Shown here: positions 14,403 to 22,189 of the stretch, one piece after another
How positions within the stretch are numbered: position 1 is the first letter of the stretch
Layout of the letters: the number at the start of each line of letters is the position of its first letter
Assembly (NCBI GenBank): GCA_964431735.1
Contig: CAYSLJ010000088.1
Span: 1-30,686, forward strand
Origin: CALARM01 sp964431735
GTDB lineage: Bacteria; Vulcanimicrobiota; SpSt-956; JAKJGF01
Direction: 5' to 3'
Length of the DNA: 30,686 nucleotides
Position numbers and translations under genes: made by a program
The notes under the pieces: model-generated
The model's database searches: none
Told to the model about the DNA's origin: nothing
What the model saw: only the letters and a program-made list of their open reading frames with translations

Positions 14403-15887
14403 TCACTTTGTAATATTTGAAAGTCTTCCCGATCCCTCACTGATAAACATGGCTTTATCGAATAAATCCTGCATTGTTTTAGTGTTCATTAGCGGATACT
14501 GTTCCGATAAAGCTTCAAGAACCTCTTCATAGCTGTTCCCGTTTTTAACCAGTTCTATTACAGGTCTTAATAAATCTTCTGCAATCTGCTGAAGTTCTTT
14601 GTCCGATACGGCATTTTCCAGATCGCTTACAGGGTTTTTATCGCCCTGGGCAGGTTCGGCAAATTGCGCGGACGGGAATGTGTTCTGCTGCTGTGGTTCT
14701 GCTATGTCAAAATCTTCTTCTTCCAGGTTGTAATTTTTCTGATAATATTTCTTTGTGAATTTTACGCCGGTTCTTGAAAGTGTTTCGTCTCTCTGGGCGA
14801 GCGTCAAATCTACATCTTCAGGCTCCCACATTTCAAATTCCGGGATGTCTTTATCGGGGAAATTTAATTCGTAAATCCACGTAAGAAGTTCGTTCATTGT
14901 TTCCATTACAAGGTTTCTGTCTGAATCTACTATATCCTGACGTACTTTAAAATGCGTCTCGGTTGCAGCTCTGGCTCCCGTATTTCCAATTTCTGTCGTA
15001 AGAGTCTGTCCGAGAATTGCTTTACTTATCTCATCGTTACATGTCCTGATGAGCTCTTTATATGTTCCTGTAGAGCTGGCTTTAAATGGAGACTCTATCA
15101 GATCTAAATTTGAATTCTGGGACATAACTATAACCGCATCCCTTACGGCATTTTCAAGCGCCTGCGCGAGTTCATCTTTCTCTTCTTTAGATGCTCCCGG
15201 CGGATGCTTCCCCAGAAAAATAGGCATTCCGTATTTTTCAATAAATACAATCCAGAACTCCCATCCGCCTTTTTTAAATGTAACCGACCAGAAAACATTA
15301 CTTAATACTGGTTTACCGTAAGGGTTGTCATCACTTGCTTCGTGCTGAGGGCAAAGGAATTTCTTTTCCGGGAGAAGCTCTCCGTCCCAGGAGGATTCCC
15401 TTGACTTAAACCTGAGGTTGTTTTCCGTGTCAAAGCAGAACCATTCAGGAGGTTTGCCTGCGATTTTCGCGGGAAGCCACAGATTATCGTATTGTCCCCA
15501 TGTAACCTCAAGAGGTTTGTATCCGTAAAGCGGTGCATTTAATATCTCTTTTATTATTCTCTGTAGCTTTAATTTCTTCAATCTCTCTTCTATTATTTCT
15601 ATTTCCGGGGTCTTTTCCTGCCCTCTGCCTATTTCCCAGAAAAGAGAAGTGACGCCTGTTTTCCTGCTTGTTATACATGCGCCCACGTGAGGCTCTGTGT
15701 ATAGCTCGTTGTATACGGTAATATCCTTGCCGAGTTTTTTCAGCACAGGATCTGGATTGGGCAGCATTCTGCCAAGTGTATAAAAATCCATACTTCTGCT
15801 TCTGGTGGCTATTTCATCTGTAAGTTTCCAGTTCTTTTTCCCGTTAAATTCTACGAAATTATTTCCAACCCAGATACCTTTTTTCAT
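14403..15887 (-). CDS. Portal protein (Mu gp29-like, DUF935 family)
   Basis: The product is 494 residues, in the size range of Mu gp29 (512). It has DUF935-type features: an N-terminal LPNPDPVLKKLG segment, EPHVGACITSRKTGVTSLFWEI (about 66-88), the GYKPLEVTW segment (about 122-130), a YGMPIFLGK stretch and LGQTLTTEIGNTGARAATETH (about 292-312). The last 100 residues are low-complexity and helical. The portal forms the DNA gate of the capsid and docks the terminase. It lies between large terminase and MuF, as in Mu. AGGAAGG precedes the ATG. Confidence 0.92.
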   Translation of the reverse strand: MKKGIWVGNNFVEFNGKKNWKLTDEIATRSRSMDFYTLGRMLPNPDPVLKKLGKDITVYNELYTEPHVGACITSRKTGVTSLFWEIGRGQEKTPEIEIIEERLKKLKLQRIIKEILNAPLYGYKPLEVTWGQYDNLWLPAKIAGKPPEWFCFDTENNLRFKSRESSWDGELLPEKKFLCPQHEASDDNPYGKPVLSNVFWSVTFKKGGWEFWIVFIEKYGMPIFLGKHPPGASKEEKDELAQALENAVRDAVIVMSQNSNLDLIESPFKASSTGTYKELIRTCNDEISKAILGQTLTTEIGNTGARAATETHFKVRQDIVDSDRNLVMETMNELLTWIYELNFPDKDIPEFEMWEPEDVDLTLAQRDETLSRTGVKFTKKYYQKNYNLEEEDFDIAEPQQQNTFPSAQFAEPAQGDKNPVSDLENAVSDKELQQIAEDLLRPVIELVKNGNSYEEVLEALSEQYPLMNTKTMQDLFDKAMFISEGSGRLSNITK

Positions 15888-15888
15888 A

Positions 15889-17430
15889 TTACCTTCCTCC
15901 GTATACGCGAGCTAATCTTATAATATTATGGTTTGAAAATCCTTGTGTTGTCTTGGAAGCTTTTCTTTTCCCTCTTGAAGTTACATTTGTATCTTTTGCA
16001 TCGCCGCAGAATGCATAATTTGAAAGTGCTCCTCCCCAGAACCTGTCCGCGTGTCCTTCTTTGTTCGCTTCCGCGTCAAATCTGATATGCCCTGCCGCCG
16101 TGACGGATTTTCTGACAGAATGAAGATCTTCTCTTACTACTTCGTCTCCGGGTATAAAAAAAGTCATGTCAGAGAGGGACAGATAAAAGTTTGTTGCAAG
16201 TGTGTGTTTTATCGCTCCGTTGGTGTCTATTGCTTCAACCTTCATTCCGAATTTTTTTACTGCGTTTTCGGATATATTTTCTCCTATTCCGACCCGGTCG
16301 ATACAGGCTTTTATAACGCTGGGATGTTTAAGTATTGTAAATAGAATTGCTTCCTGCACCGTAAATCCTACATTTCTCATGATAATAATAAACCTGGTGA
16401 ATTTTATAAGTCCTATTCTTTCACTTCCCCAGATACATGAAAGATGCTTTCTTCGTGCAACATCGAAACCTATACCAAGCTCTCCTGTTATTTGCTTAAG
16501 TGGTTTTAATAATTCTTTTATCTGTGTGTCGTAAAAAATCTTTCCTATAGTTCTTTCAAGAGGTATCTTTTTTTCTCTGATTTCTGCTTCTGTAAATTCT
16601 ACATTCTTTATTTCGGAGGTAAGTGGAATATACAGGATATCATCTTTTTCGCAACGCTGTATAATTTCATATGTAAGGAAAGCTCCTTCTTCATCTTCTG
16701 CCTGGCAACAATATTCCTGCTGCCATGTCTGCTCGTCGGCACAATTGTCTCTTTCGTTCTGCAACCATTCCTGCTCTTCTTCTTTAGTAGGATTTTTACC
16801 CAGTATTCTCTTGAGGATTTTTCTAGCAAGACCTTCTTCTACTGCAGTATAAATAGATGTAGTATGAAGACTCCATTTTTGTAGTTTTCCTTTTTTTATT
16901 GCCTCTATAAATTTAAAAAATCTGCATAGCTTTCCGTTATGGGTGCTGATTATTCGAAGCGGGTAGCCCCATGTGATACATGGCCTTGCGGCTTTCCAGA
17001 GTTCATCCTGATCTTCATGGTGGGCGTATTCGTCAAGTATTACTTTGCCGCCTTTGCTCCTAAAGCGTTTCGGGTTAGAGGTCATAGCATTTATTCTTAC
17101 GCCATTTGCAAATTCTACCGATAAAGCTTTTACGTTTTTCTCACTGTCTATTACAACTTCTCCTAAAGAGTTTGCTGCTATATTTAAAAGCTTTGCCCAC
17201 TGTTCTACGTATAAAATATATTCCTTACCGGCAGATTCATCTGCGCTGGAGAACCAGACTGAAGGCACTGCTCCCGTTGCGGCATCTCTTACGTCTTCAT
17301 ATGCCTGCACATAAGTAGCTCCTATACGCCGTGATTTCTCCCACATTTTTATCTGGCTTTTATCTTTTAACCATCTGATTTGATACGGCAGAAAATACTT
17401 CTTTTCATTTATCTTTTCACTCAATGCCAA
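15889..17430 (-). CDS. Terminase large subunit (Mu gp28-like)
   Basis: The product is about 513 residues. The ATPase half has a Walker A-like SRRIGAT (33-39) and Walker B VILDEYA (Asp133/Glu134), followed by ISTHNG (about 161-166) as coupling motif. The nuclease half has Asp323 in GIGFDVARR, Asp378 in the CIDRVGIGE segment and an acidic GHADRFWG near residue 476. It cuts and pumps DNA into the head. The gene begins with TTG: 17430 overlaps the small terminase gene, while TTG 17424 lies at a better distance from GAGG, so the product may be two residues shorter. Confidence 0.93.
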   Translation of the reverse strand: MALSEKINEKKYFLPYQIRWLKDKSQIKMWEKSRRIGATYVQAYEDVRDAATGAVPSVWFSSADESAGKEYILYVEQWAKLLNIAANSLGEVVIDSEKNVKALSVEFANGVRINAMTSNPKRFRSKGGKVILDEYAHHEDQDELWKAARPCITWGYPLRIISTHNGKLCRFFKFIEAIKKGKLQKWSLHTTSIYTAVEEGLARKILKRILGKNPTKEEEQEWLQNERDNCADEQTWQQEYCCQAEDEEGAFLTYEIIQRCEKDDILYIPLTSEIKNVEFTEAEIREKKIPLERTIGKIFYDTQIKELLKPLKQITGELGIGFDVARRKHLSCIWGSERIGLIKFTRFIIIMRNVGFTVQEAILFTILKHPSVIKACIDRVGIGENISENAVKKFGMKVEAIDTNGAIKHTLATNFYLSLSDMTFFIPGDEVVREDLHSVRKSVTAAGHIRFDAEANKEGHADRFWGGALSNYAFCGDAKDTNVTSRGKRKASKTTQGFSNHNIIRLARVYGGR

Positions 17431-17833
17431 GAACCTCTTTTTCTATTTTCTTTATAATATCTTCAGTAAGACCTTTCTTCTTATCTGTGTCTGTTTCTTT
17501 GCTTATCTTAATATCTTCATAATCTTTTACTTTGGTTATCATAGGAAGTATTCTGGTCAGAGTGTAAAGCCTTCCGGCATCCACTTTCTCACCGGCTTCC
17601 CAGTCTTCCTGTATTTTTTTCATGAGTGTTCTTGAAAAAACATAAAGTTCTTCGTGGAATGAAGACTTTTCCTGAAGATATTTCCTCTTCTTTTCATCCC
17701 AGTTCCCTTCTGCTTTCCATGTCCTTATGGTTTTCTCACAGACTCCCAGACGGGATTCTATCTCTGAGATGGTTAGTTGATCCTGAATATAAAGTTTTTC
17801 CGCTTCGTTATAGAAAACATCTTTCTTGCTCAT
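17417..17833 (-). CDS. Terminase small subunit (Mu gp27-like)
   Basis: The product is 138 residues. An N-terminal helix-turn-helix at about 5-45 (AEKLYIQDQLTISEIESRLGVCEKTIRTWKAEGNW) is typical of phage small terminases that recognise the packaging start. The rest is helical and likely mediates oligomers and contact with the large subunit. It overlaps the large subunit gene by 14 bases and abuts the gene upstream. Position and fold agree with Mu gp27. Confidence 0.85.
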   Translation of the reverse strand: MSKKDVFYNEAEKLYIQDQLTISEIESRLGVCEKTIRTWKAEGNWDEKKRKYLQEKSSFHEELYVFSRTLMKKIQEDWEAGEKVDAGRLYTLTRILPMITKVKDYEDIKISKETDTDKKKGLTEDIIKKIEKEVLGIE

Positions 17834-18084
17834 TACGTCAACTCTTCTTCAATTTCTTTTATTGTTTTCTTGTTTTCCTTAATCTCTTCGTGGATACTAT
17901 TAAGTCTATTTGTAAGCGCGTTGACTTCATTTATGTTAATATTCGATATTTCTCCGTCATGTAAATGCAGGTTCAGCCCCCTGGATAGCTGTTTGAGAAT
18001 TCCGCTCCCTTCGCTCTTTAGCTCCAGTTGTTTCCTGCTTAACTCCCCAAGCTTTCCTTTTAGTAAAAGCCTCGTTTCACTCAT
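17833..18084 (-). CDS. Small coiled-coil protein (Mu gp26-like position)
   Basis: The product is 83 residues with helical ends rich in Lys, Glu and Leu (about 1-35 and 50-83) and a less regular centre. AGAGGTGA lies before the ATG. It sits between the membrane protein gene and small terminase, where Mu carries gp25/gp26. No catalytic or binding motif is visible. Role unknown. Confidence 0.65.
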   Translation of the reverse strand: MSETRLLLKGKLGELSRKQLELKSEGSGILKQLSRGLNLHLHDGEISNININEVNALTNRLNSIHEEIKENKKTIKEIEEELT

Positions 18085-18340
18085 TCTTTTTCACCTCTTT
18101 CATTCTCTCTCTGGCGTACGGGCACCAGGTGTTAGAATCGATTTTCTGTTCGATCCTTGCCAGAGCTCCTATAGTGCAGTTATTTGTTTCGATTAAATCT
18201 TTCAGTATGTTATACTGTGTCTCTGTTATCTTTTCGAATATGCGCATCGTCGCTCGATGGTATACTACCCATATTATAAATAATAATATGGGAAACCCGA
18301 CGTTTTTTGCCAGCTCCGCCACCAGCGTATTTTCCGTCAT
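18077..18340 (-). CDS. Single-span membrane protein, candidate holin
   Basis: The product is 87 residues. A hydrophobic segment at about 14-27 (VGFPILLFIIWVVY) is followed by a long amphipathic helix and a charged C-terminus with two cysteines. This resembles small phage holin-like proteins with one span and a coiled tail. It is the first gene of the leftward late block, the place of lysis genes in Mu-like phages, and the endolysin in the same block lacks a signal peptide, so a holin is needed. A Mu gp25-like role is the alternative. AGAGGGG precedes the ATG. Confidence 0.6.
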   Translation of the reverse strand: MTENTLVAELAKNVGFPILLFIIWVVYHRATMRIFEKITETQYNILKDLIETNNCTIGALARIEQKIDSNTWCPYARERMKEVKKNE

Positions 18341-18394
18341 AAAATTACCCCTCTCTTTTCAAGGTGACATTCTTTTTTAAAATGCTCTAGAACC

Positions 18395-18425
18395 CGTTCA
18401 ATTTCGTTCAATTTGCATTCGATTT
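18395..18425. repeat. Phased 10-bp direct repeats upstream of the leftward late block
   Basis: CGTTCAATTT occurs twice in tandem (18395-18404 and 18405-18414), followed by a looser copy GCATTCGATTT (18415-18425). A 10-bp period puts the sites on one face of the DNA. They lie 55-85 bp upstream of the first leftward late gene, a suitable place for an activator such as the Mor-like protein. Confidence 0.6.
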
Positions 18426-18529
18426 TTTTAAATGTCATTTTCCTTGATTCGAATGTAAATTTGTTTTAATGGCCTGTTTTTAAAAAATCAATAAATAACC
18501 AGTAATAATAGTAATCTATGACAGTTTAA

Positions 18530-18556
18530 TATTCTCCTGACAATGTCAGGAGAATA
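18530..18556. promoter_or_regulatory. 27-bp perfect palindrome at the rightward late promoter
   Basis: TATTCTCCTGACA (18530-18542) and TGTCAGGAGAATA (18544-18556) are perfect inverted arms around a single A. No T-run follows, so it is an operator rather than a terminator. CTGACA at 18537-18542 could serve as a -35 box, 17 bp before TATTAA at 18560-18565, so a bound dimer would sit on the promoter. Confidence 0.75.
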
Positions 18557-18608
18557 AAATATTAATAAGCATTACAATCAGGCTATATGCTTAAGGAGGA
18601 ATTGTGTT

Positions 18609-18860
18609 ATGGATAAATCTCTGAAAATTCACGACTGGAATGCTTCCCTGGTAGAAGACGAAGCCGGTAATACTACCGGTGAAGTCGAGGTAAGTTTTAA
18701 AATCGACGGTATAAAAAAACCCGGCACATTTGTTTCTATCTTCCAGGCCGCCAAGTCTACAATCGAATCGGTTGAGAACGGGGAGAGCTTGATAGAATAC
18801 ATGGCTCCCTTAACAACGCTCGCATTTACGATTATAAGAGCGTTAAAGAAATCAAAATAG
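18609..18860 (+). CDS. Small late protein, unknown function
   Basis: The product is 83 residues: beta-rich N-terminal half (with DEAGNTTGEVEVSFKIDG) and a helical C-terminal half with a hydrophobic stretch (about 63-78, YMAPLTTLAFTIIRAL) and basic end. AAGGAGG upstream supports the ATG. It is the first gene of the rightward late block, before the protease-scaffold gene. I do not recognise a family; a membrane-associated or scaffold-linked role is only a guess. Confidence 0.65.
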   Translation: MDKSLKIHDWNASLVEDEAGNTTGEVEVSFKIDGIKKPGTFVSIFQAAKSTIESVENGESLIEYMAPLTTLAFTIIRALKKSK

Positions 18861-18870
18861 GAGAAAGACT

Positions 18871-19920
18871 GTGTCAGGATTTAATGACTGGATAGAAATT
18901 TTTGAAGGCGGATACCAGACCGACAATGCAGGGAGGGGTAAATACTACTCTGACCAGGAGCTGGATCGAATAGTTAACAGTTACAACCCGCAAAAAGACG
19001 AAATCCCTATAGTTATCGGACATCCCGATTATGAACCTCAAAAGAAATACCCTGAAGAAGGAAAGCCTGCCTTTGGCTGGGTGGATGGATTAAAGCGGGA
19101 AGGTAAAAAAATCCTCGCCAAATTCACGCAGGTCCCGGAGGAGTTTGAAAGGGTAGTTAAGCGGGGGTTCTGGAAAAAAAGGTCTGTCTCTCTTAGACCT
19201 GATGGAACAATAAAACATGTCGGATTTCTCGGAGCTTCACACCCCGCCGTAAAAGGTCTCGCGGACATTAAATTTAACGAAAAAGAAAATGATTTAATTT
19301 ATTATTTCAGTGAAAATGGAGGTAACGATATGGCTGCAAACGTAGAAGCAGATCCCAAAGAAAAAGAGATCCAGGATCTGAAAAACACACTGGCCGGATT
19401 AATGGAACAGCAAAAAGAAAAAGATAAGGAAATTCAGGAACTTAAGACTCAGGCTGTTTCTTCCGAATTTGCCGAGAAATCCCGCCAGAGAGAAGAGGAA
19501 CTGGCAAACCTTAAGGCGGAAGTCGAAAAGCTCAATAAAGAAAAAAGACAGAAAGAATACTCCGACTTCTGCGAACATGACCTCGGCGAACAGCTTACGC
19601 CTGCCGACCGTTCTTTTGTGGTAGACCTCTTCGACATATGCCACGAAAAGGGAGATTATAATTTCTCGGAAGGCGGCAAGAAAGACGCCGTCGAGAAGTG
19701 TAAAGATTTCTTAAAAAGGAATTTAAAAGAGCATAAGCTTTTCAGTGAAGTGGCAACTAAAAACAGGGCATCTGGTTCCGGTAAACAGGTGAAGACTTCA
19801 AGGTATTCAAATTACAGTAATGTAAATCAGGAACAGCTTGAGCTTCATGAAAAGGCTAAAGAATATGCCGAAAAAAATAACGTGAGCTATGAGATAGCTG
19901 TTGAGAAAGTGAGGAAATAA
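18871..19920 (+). CDS. Capsid protease and scaffold (Mu gpI/gpZ-like)
   Basis: The product is 349 residues starting at GTG 18871 after AGGAGA. Residues about 1-150 resemble the Mu I head-maturation protease: IEIFEGGYQTDNAGRGKYYSDQELDRIV, IVIGHPDYEP (candidate catalytic His) and KRSVSLRPDGTIKHVGFLGASHPAVKGL (candidate Ser). Residues about 154-235 are a long charged coiled coil typical of scaffolds, with a basic C-terminus for shell binding. It lies just before the capsid gene, as in Mu. An in-frame internal start at 19330 would give the scaffold alone. Confidence 0.9.
   Translation: MSGFNDWIEIFEGGYQTDNAGRGKYYSDQELDRIVNSYNPQKDEIPIVIGHPDYEPQKKYPEEGKPAFGWVDGLKREGKKILAKFTQVPEEFERVVKRGFWKKRSVSLRPDGTIKHVGFLGASHPAVKGLADIKFNEKENDLIYYFSENGGNDMAANVEADPKEKEIQDLKNTLAGLMEQQKEKDKEIQELKTQAVSSEFAEKSRQREEELANLKAEVEKLNKEKRQKEYSDFCEHDLGEQLTPADRSFVVDLFDICHEKGDYNFSEGGKKDAVEKCKDFLKRNLKEHKLFSEVATKNRASGSGKQVKTSRYSNYSNVNQEQLELHEKAKEYAEKNNVSYEIAVEKVRK
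19330..19920 (+). CDS. Nested in-frame scaffold protein (Mu gpZ-like)
   Basis: ATG 19330 is codon 154 of the protease gene and has GGAGG at 19318-19322, 7 bp upstream, a strong ribosome site inside a coding region. Translation from here gives about 196 residues consisting only of the coiled-coil scaffold part. Mu makes its scaffold Z in the same way from within gene I. It begins exactly where the protease homology ends. Confidence 0.75.
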   Translation: MAANVEADPKEKEIQDLKNTLAGLMEQQKEKDKEIQELKTQAVSSEFAEKSRQREEELANLKAEVEKLNKEKRQKEYSDFCEHDLGEQLTPADRSFVVDLFDICHEKGDYNFSEGGKKDAVEKCKDFLKRNLKEHKLFSEVATKNRASGSGKQVKTSRYSNYSNVNQEQLELHEKAKEYAEKNNVSYEIAVEKVRK

Positions 19921-19921
19921 T

Positions 19922-20887
19922 ATGGGAAGGTTAGATGAAGTACGTGGCGAGATACTCCCCGTTGTAAATGAACTGGCATGGGGTTACAGGGTTCCCGGCA
20001 TGGTGGGAACTTATCTTTTTCCCGTCAAAAAAGTCCCCAAGATGAAAACCAAGATACCGAAATTCGGTAAAGAACATTTCAAGCTTTTTAAAACCTTAAG
20101 GGGGCTTGGTGCAAAATCAAACAGGCTTCCAGTAGACTCAAAGAGCACTATCACCCTTGCTACCGAAGAGCATGATGCCGAATATCCGATCGATTACCTG
20201 GAAGGCCAGGAAGCTCCTGACGAATTGAGCTTAAGGAAACATGCTGCATTTAGATCTAAAACAGCAGTCGCCCTGGAGATGGAAGCTGAGATAGCGGAGA
20301 TGGCTCAGGACGAAAGTAACTATCTGGATACCCATAAGAGAACGCTTACTCTGACAGATAAGTGGAGTGATTACGAGAACTCCGACCCGGAAGGAGATAT
20401 TGAAACTGCAAGGGATACTGTAGCAGATGCCATCGGGGAAGAAATAAATACAATGGTAATAGACAGATCTACATATAAAATATTAAGAAAACACCCCGTA
20501 ATAAAAGCAGAGTTAAGCGACTCGGAAAGAAAAGTAGTTACTATAGATATGTTAAAAGAAATACTTGAAATCCCTAATATCTATGTCGGAAGAAGCTACT
20601 ATATTCCCGATGCCGGTGACGAAGACTCTTCTTTCGTAAGACTCTGGAATGATTGCTGTATTCTCGCTTACGTTCCCGAACCTCCCGCAGATATAACCAT
20701 AGATTCAATAGAAGACGTGGGGGTACCGGCATGGGGTTATACCATTCAGAGATTGGGATATCCTATGACGTTTGAATATGCAGAGGGAGCGAAGCTGACC
20801 TTAGTTAATTATACCGATAACTACCAGGTTAATATTACCGGTCAGGGAGCAGCTTATATACTGAAAGGTACCGGCGAAGCCGCGTAA
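19922..20887 (+). CDS. Major capsid protein (Mu gpT-like)
   Basis: The product is 321 residues, close to Mu gpT (305). It follows the protease-scaffold gene directly and precedes a cement protein gene, the usual place of the major head subunit. Sequence features fit a HK97-fold coat protein: a helical N-terminal region, a middle with ERKVVTIDMLKEILEIPNIYVG (about 200-222) and a beta-rich C-terminal part (VPAWGYTIQRLGYP, about 264-277). The family call is mainly from context plus this pattern. Confidence 0.83.
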   Translation: MGRLDEVRGEILPVVNELAWGYRVPGMVGTYLFPVKKVPKMKTKIPKFGKEHFKLFKTLRGLGAKSNRLPVDSKSTITLATEEHDAEYPIDYLEGQEAPDELSLRKHAAFRSKTAVALEMEAEIAEMAQDESNYLDTHKRTLTLTDKWSDYENSDPEGDIETARDTVADAIGEEINTMVIDRSTYKILRKHPVIKAELSDSERKVVTIDMLKEILEIPNIYVGRSYYIPDAGDEDSSFVRLWNDCCILAYVPEPPADITIDSIEDVGVPAWGYTIQRLGYPMTFEYAEGAKLTLVNYTDNYQVNITGQGAAYILKGTGEAA

Positions 20888-20905
20888 GAAGAGGAGGAAA
20901 AGATT

Positions 20906-21292
20906 ATGGCGATACCAACATATCAGCCCGGTGTAGTAGGCACTATAAAAGCAACGGACAATCTGGTTAAGTTCCGTTTCGTCGACTACGACGGAGCGCA
21001 CTGCGGTGCAGGTAAAAAAGCCACTGGCGTTACAGAGAGAAACTACGATGACGGAGAAGTTGCCGGAGTGGTTAAAACCGGAACCGTTATTGTAGAGGTA
21101 GGAGGAACTATTTCAAAAGCAGGCGTTCCTCTTGCGTCGGACGCAGACGGGAAAGCAGTTGAAGCGAACACTCCCGAAGGCACAACTCAGATAACAGGCG
21201 ACGACCTTATAGCTATTAACGGTTACTCTGCCGGAGACCCGGATGATTATCCGATAACTTCAGGATATGTTCTTGTAGATCTGAAAGGGTAG
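20906..21292 (+). CDS. Capsid decoration/cement protein (DUF2190-like)
   Basis: The product is 128 residues, rich in Gly, Val, Thr and Ala, predicted beta. It has the repeating pattern of DUF2190/cement proteins: TGVTERNYDDGEVAGVVKTGTVIVEVGGTISKAGVPLASDADGK, with short strands and turns (given in part, residues about 40-84). Such proteins bind the outside of the shell. It lies directly after the coat gene with GAGGAGG upstream. It could be a target for the sugar-transfer genes downstream. Confidence 0.75.
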   Translation: MAIPTYQPGVVGTIKATDNLVKFRFVDYDGAHCGAGKKATGVTERNYDDGEVAGVVKTGTVIVEVGGTISKAGVPLASDADGKAVEANTPEGTTQITGDDLIAINGYSAGDPDDYPITSGYVLVDLKG

Positions 21293-21297
21293 TTGTT

Positions 21298-21744
21298 ATG
21301 CCTTACTGCACGCTGGAAGATTTAATTAAAACACTACCGGAAGAGAGGGTTATTGAACTGTCAGATGACAGTGATACTCCTACTTCTGTTAATGAAGATA
21401 ATATAAATGAGGTAATAGCTAAAGCAGATGGCGATATCGACGGTTATATAGGAGGGAGGTATTCCCTCCCTCTTACTACCGTCCCGCAGAAGATAAAAGA
21501 TATATCTGTAGATCTTGCAATCTATCATTTATTTACACGCCGACCGGAAAGGGAAGCGCCGGATGGGATAAGGACAAAATATAACGACGGGTTAAAAAGA
21601 CTTAAAGATATCCAGGACGGAAAATTCCTTCTCGGTATAACCCAGATGGGTTCTTCCGGGACAGAAATTACAGGGAGTGAAGTCAGGACGAATAAAACCG
21701 CTTCCGACAGGAAATTTACAAAAGACCTTTTAAGTAGGTTTTAA
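21298..21744 (+). CDS. Head-tail connector protein (Mu gp36-like, DUF1320)
   Basis: The product is 148 residues. The start MPYCTLEDLIKTLPEERVIEL and the segment AKADGDIDGYIGGRYSLPL (about 41-59), with IKDISVDLAIYHLFTRR (about 65-81), are characteristic of the gp36/DUF1320 family of head-completion proteins. It follows the capsid genes as in Mu. The 3' end overlaps an 11-bp TTTAAA repeat array. Confidence 0.9.
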   Translation: MPYCTLEDLIKTLPEERVIELSDDSDTPTSVNEDNINEVIAKADGDIDGYIGGRYSLPLTTVPQKIKDISVDLAIYHLFTRRPEREAPDGIRTKYNDGLKRLKDIQDGKFLLGITQMGSSGTEITGSEVRTNKTASDRKFTKDLLSRF

Positions 21745-21772
21745 ATGGTCTTTAAAGGGCATTTGAATGGAT
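21729..21772. repeat. Second tandem array of imperfect 11-bp TTTAAA units
   Basis: Consecutive 11-mers begin at 21729, 21740, 21751 and 21762 (TTTAAGTAGGT, TTTAAATGGTC, TTTAAAGGGCA, TTTGAATGGAT). They cover the end of the gp36 gene, the gap and the start of the gp37 gene. The order of unit types matches the array at 4248-4291. Confidence 0.6.
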
Positions 21773-22189
21773 ATAAAAGATATAGAGCAGGCAATCGTAG
21801 ACAGATTAAAAGAAAAGATTAATACCTTGAAGATAGAAGGGTTTCCTGAAAAGCCAGAAGAGTATGTCCTTACTCACTCCAGAGGGGTTATACTGGTTCA
21901 ATTTTTCGGATCTGATTTCTCTAACCCTATAACTCCCGATGATATCATTCAGATAGAAGATGATGAATTTGCCATGTGTATATCGGTCAAGGGGTTACGG
22001 ACACATACCGGAGCTTACGGATATATAGAACTGGTAAGGAAAGCCCTGACAGGTTTTATTATAACGGGATGTAAACCGATGAGGCCGAGAAGGATAAAAT
22101 TTGGCGGAGAAGAGGGCGGGATATGGACATACATATTTGTTTTTGCATTAAAAAGAAAGGTGACGCCGGATTATGAAGACGAGGAATGA
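21767..22189 (+). CDS. Mu gp37-like tail/head completion protein (DUF1834)
   Basis: The product is 140 residues. The start IEQAIVDRLKEKI, the central ILVQFFGSDFSNP segment (about 42-54) and the end IWTYIFVFALKRKV fit the gp37/DUF1834 family (tail terminator or completion). Location after gp36 agrees. AAAGGG inside the repeat array acts as its ribosome site. Its last 17 bases overlap the first glycosyltransferase gene, so that cassette is co-transcribed with the late genes. Confidence 0.85.
   Translation: MDIKDIEQAIVDRLKEKINTLKIEGFPEKPEEYVLTHSRGVILVQFFGSDFSNPITPDDIIQIEDDEFAMCISVKGLRTHTGAYGYIELVRKALTGFIITGCKPMRPRRIKFGGEEGGIWTYIFVFALKRKVTPDYEDEE

Larger units (their letters stand above)
18341..18608. 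promoter_or_regulatory. Divergent late control region
   Basis: This 268-bp gap separates the two late arms and must hold both late promoters. It is AT-rich and has no good -10/-35 pair for leftward transcription, as expected for Mor-type activated promoters. It contains two perfect 10-bp direct repeats with a looser third, an inverted CATTCGA/TCGAATG pair (18416-18422 and 18449-18455), and a large palindrome near the rightward gene. I see no gene in it. Confidence 0.75.

Noticed and set aside
15049..17318. Several plus-strand open frames over portal and terminase genes
   Set aside because: All lie opposite confident late genes and lack ribosome sites and recognisable domains.
18530..18556. 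Palindrome as intrinsic terminator
   Set aside because: There is no T-run on either strand after the stem, the arms meet with only one base between them, and it lies upstream of a promoter-proximal gene.
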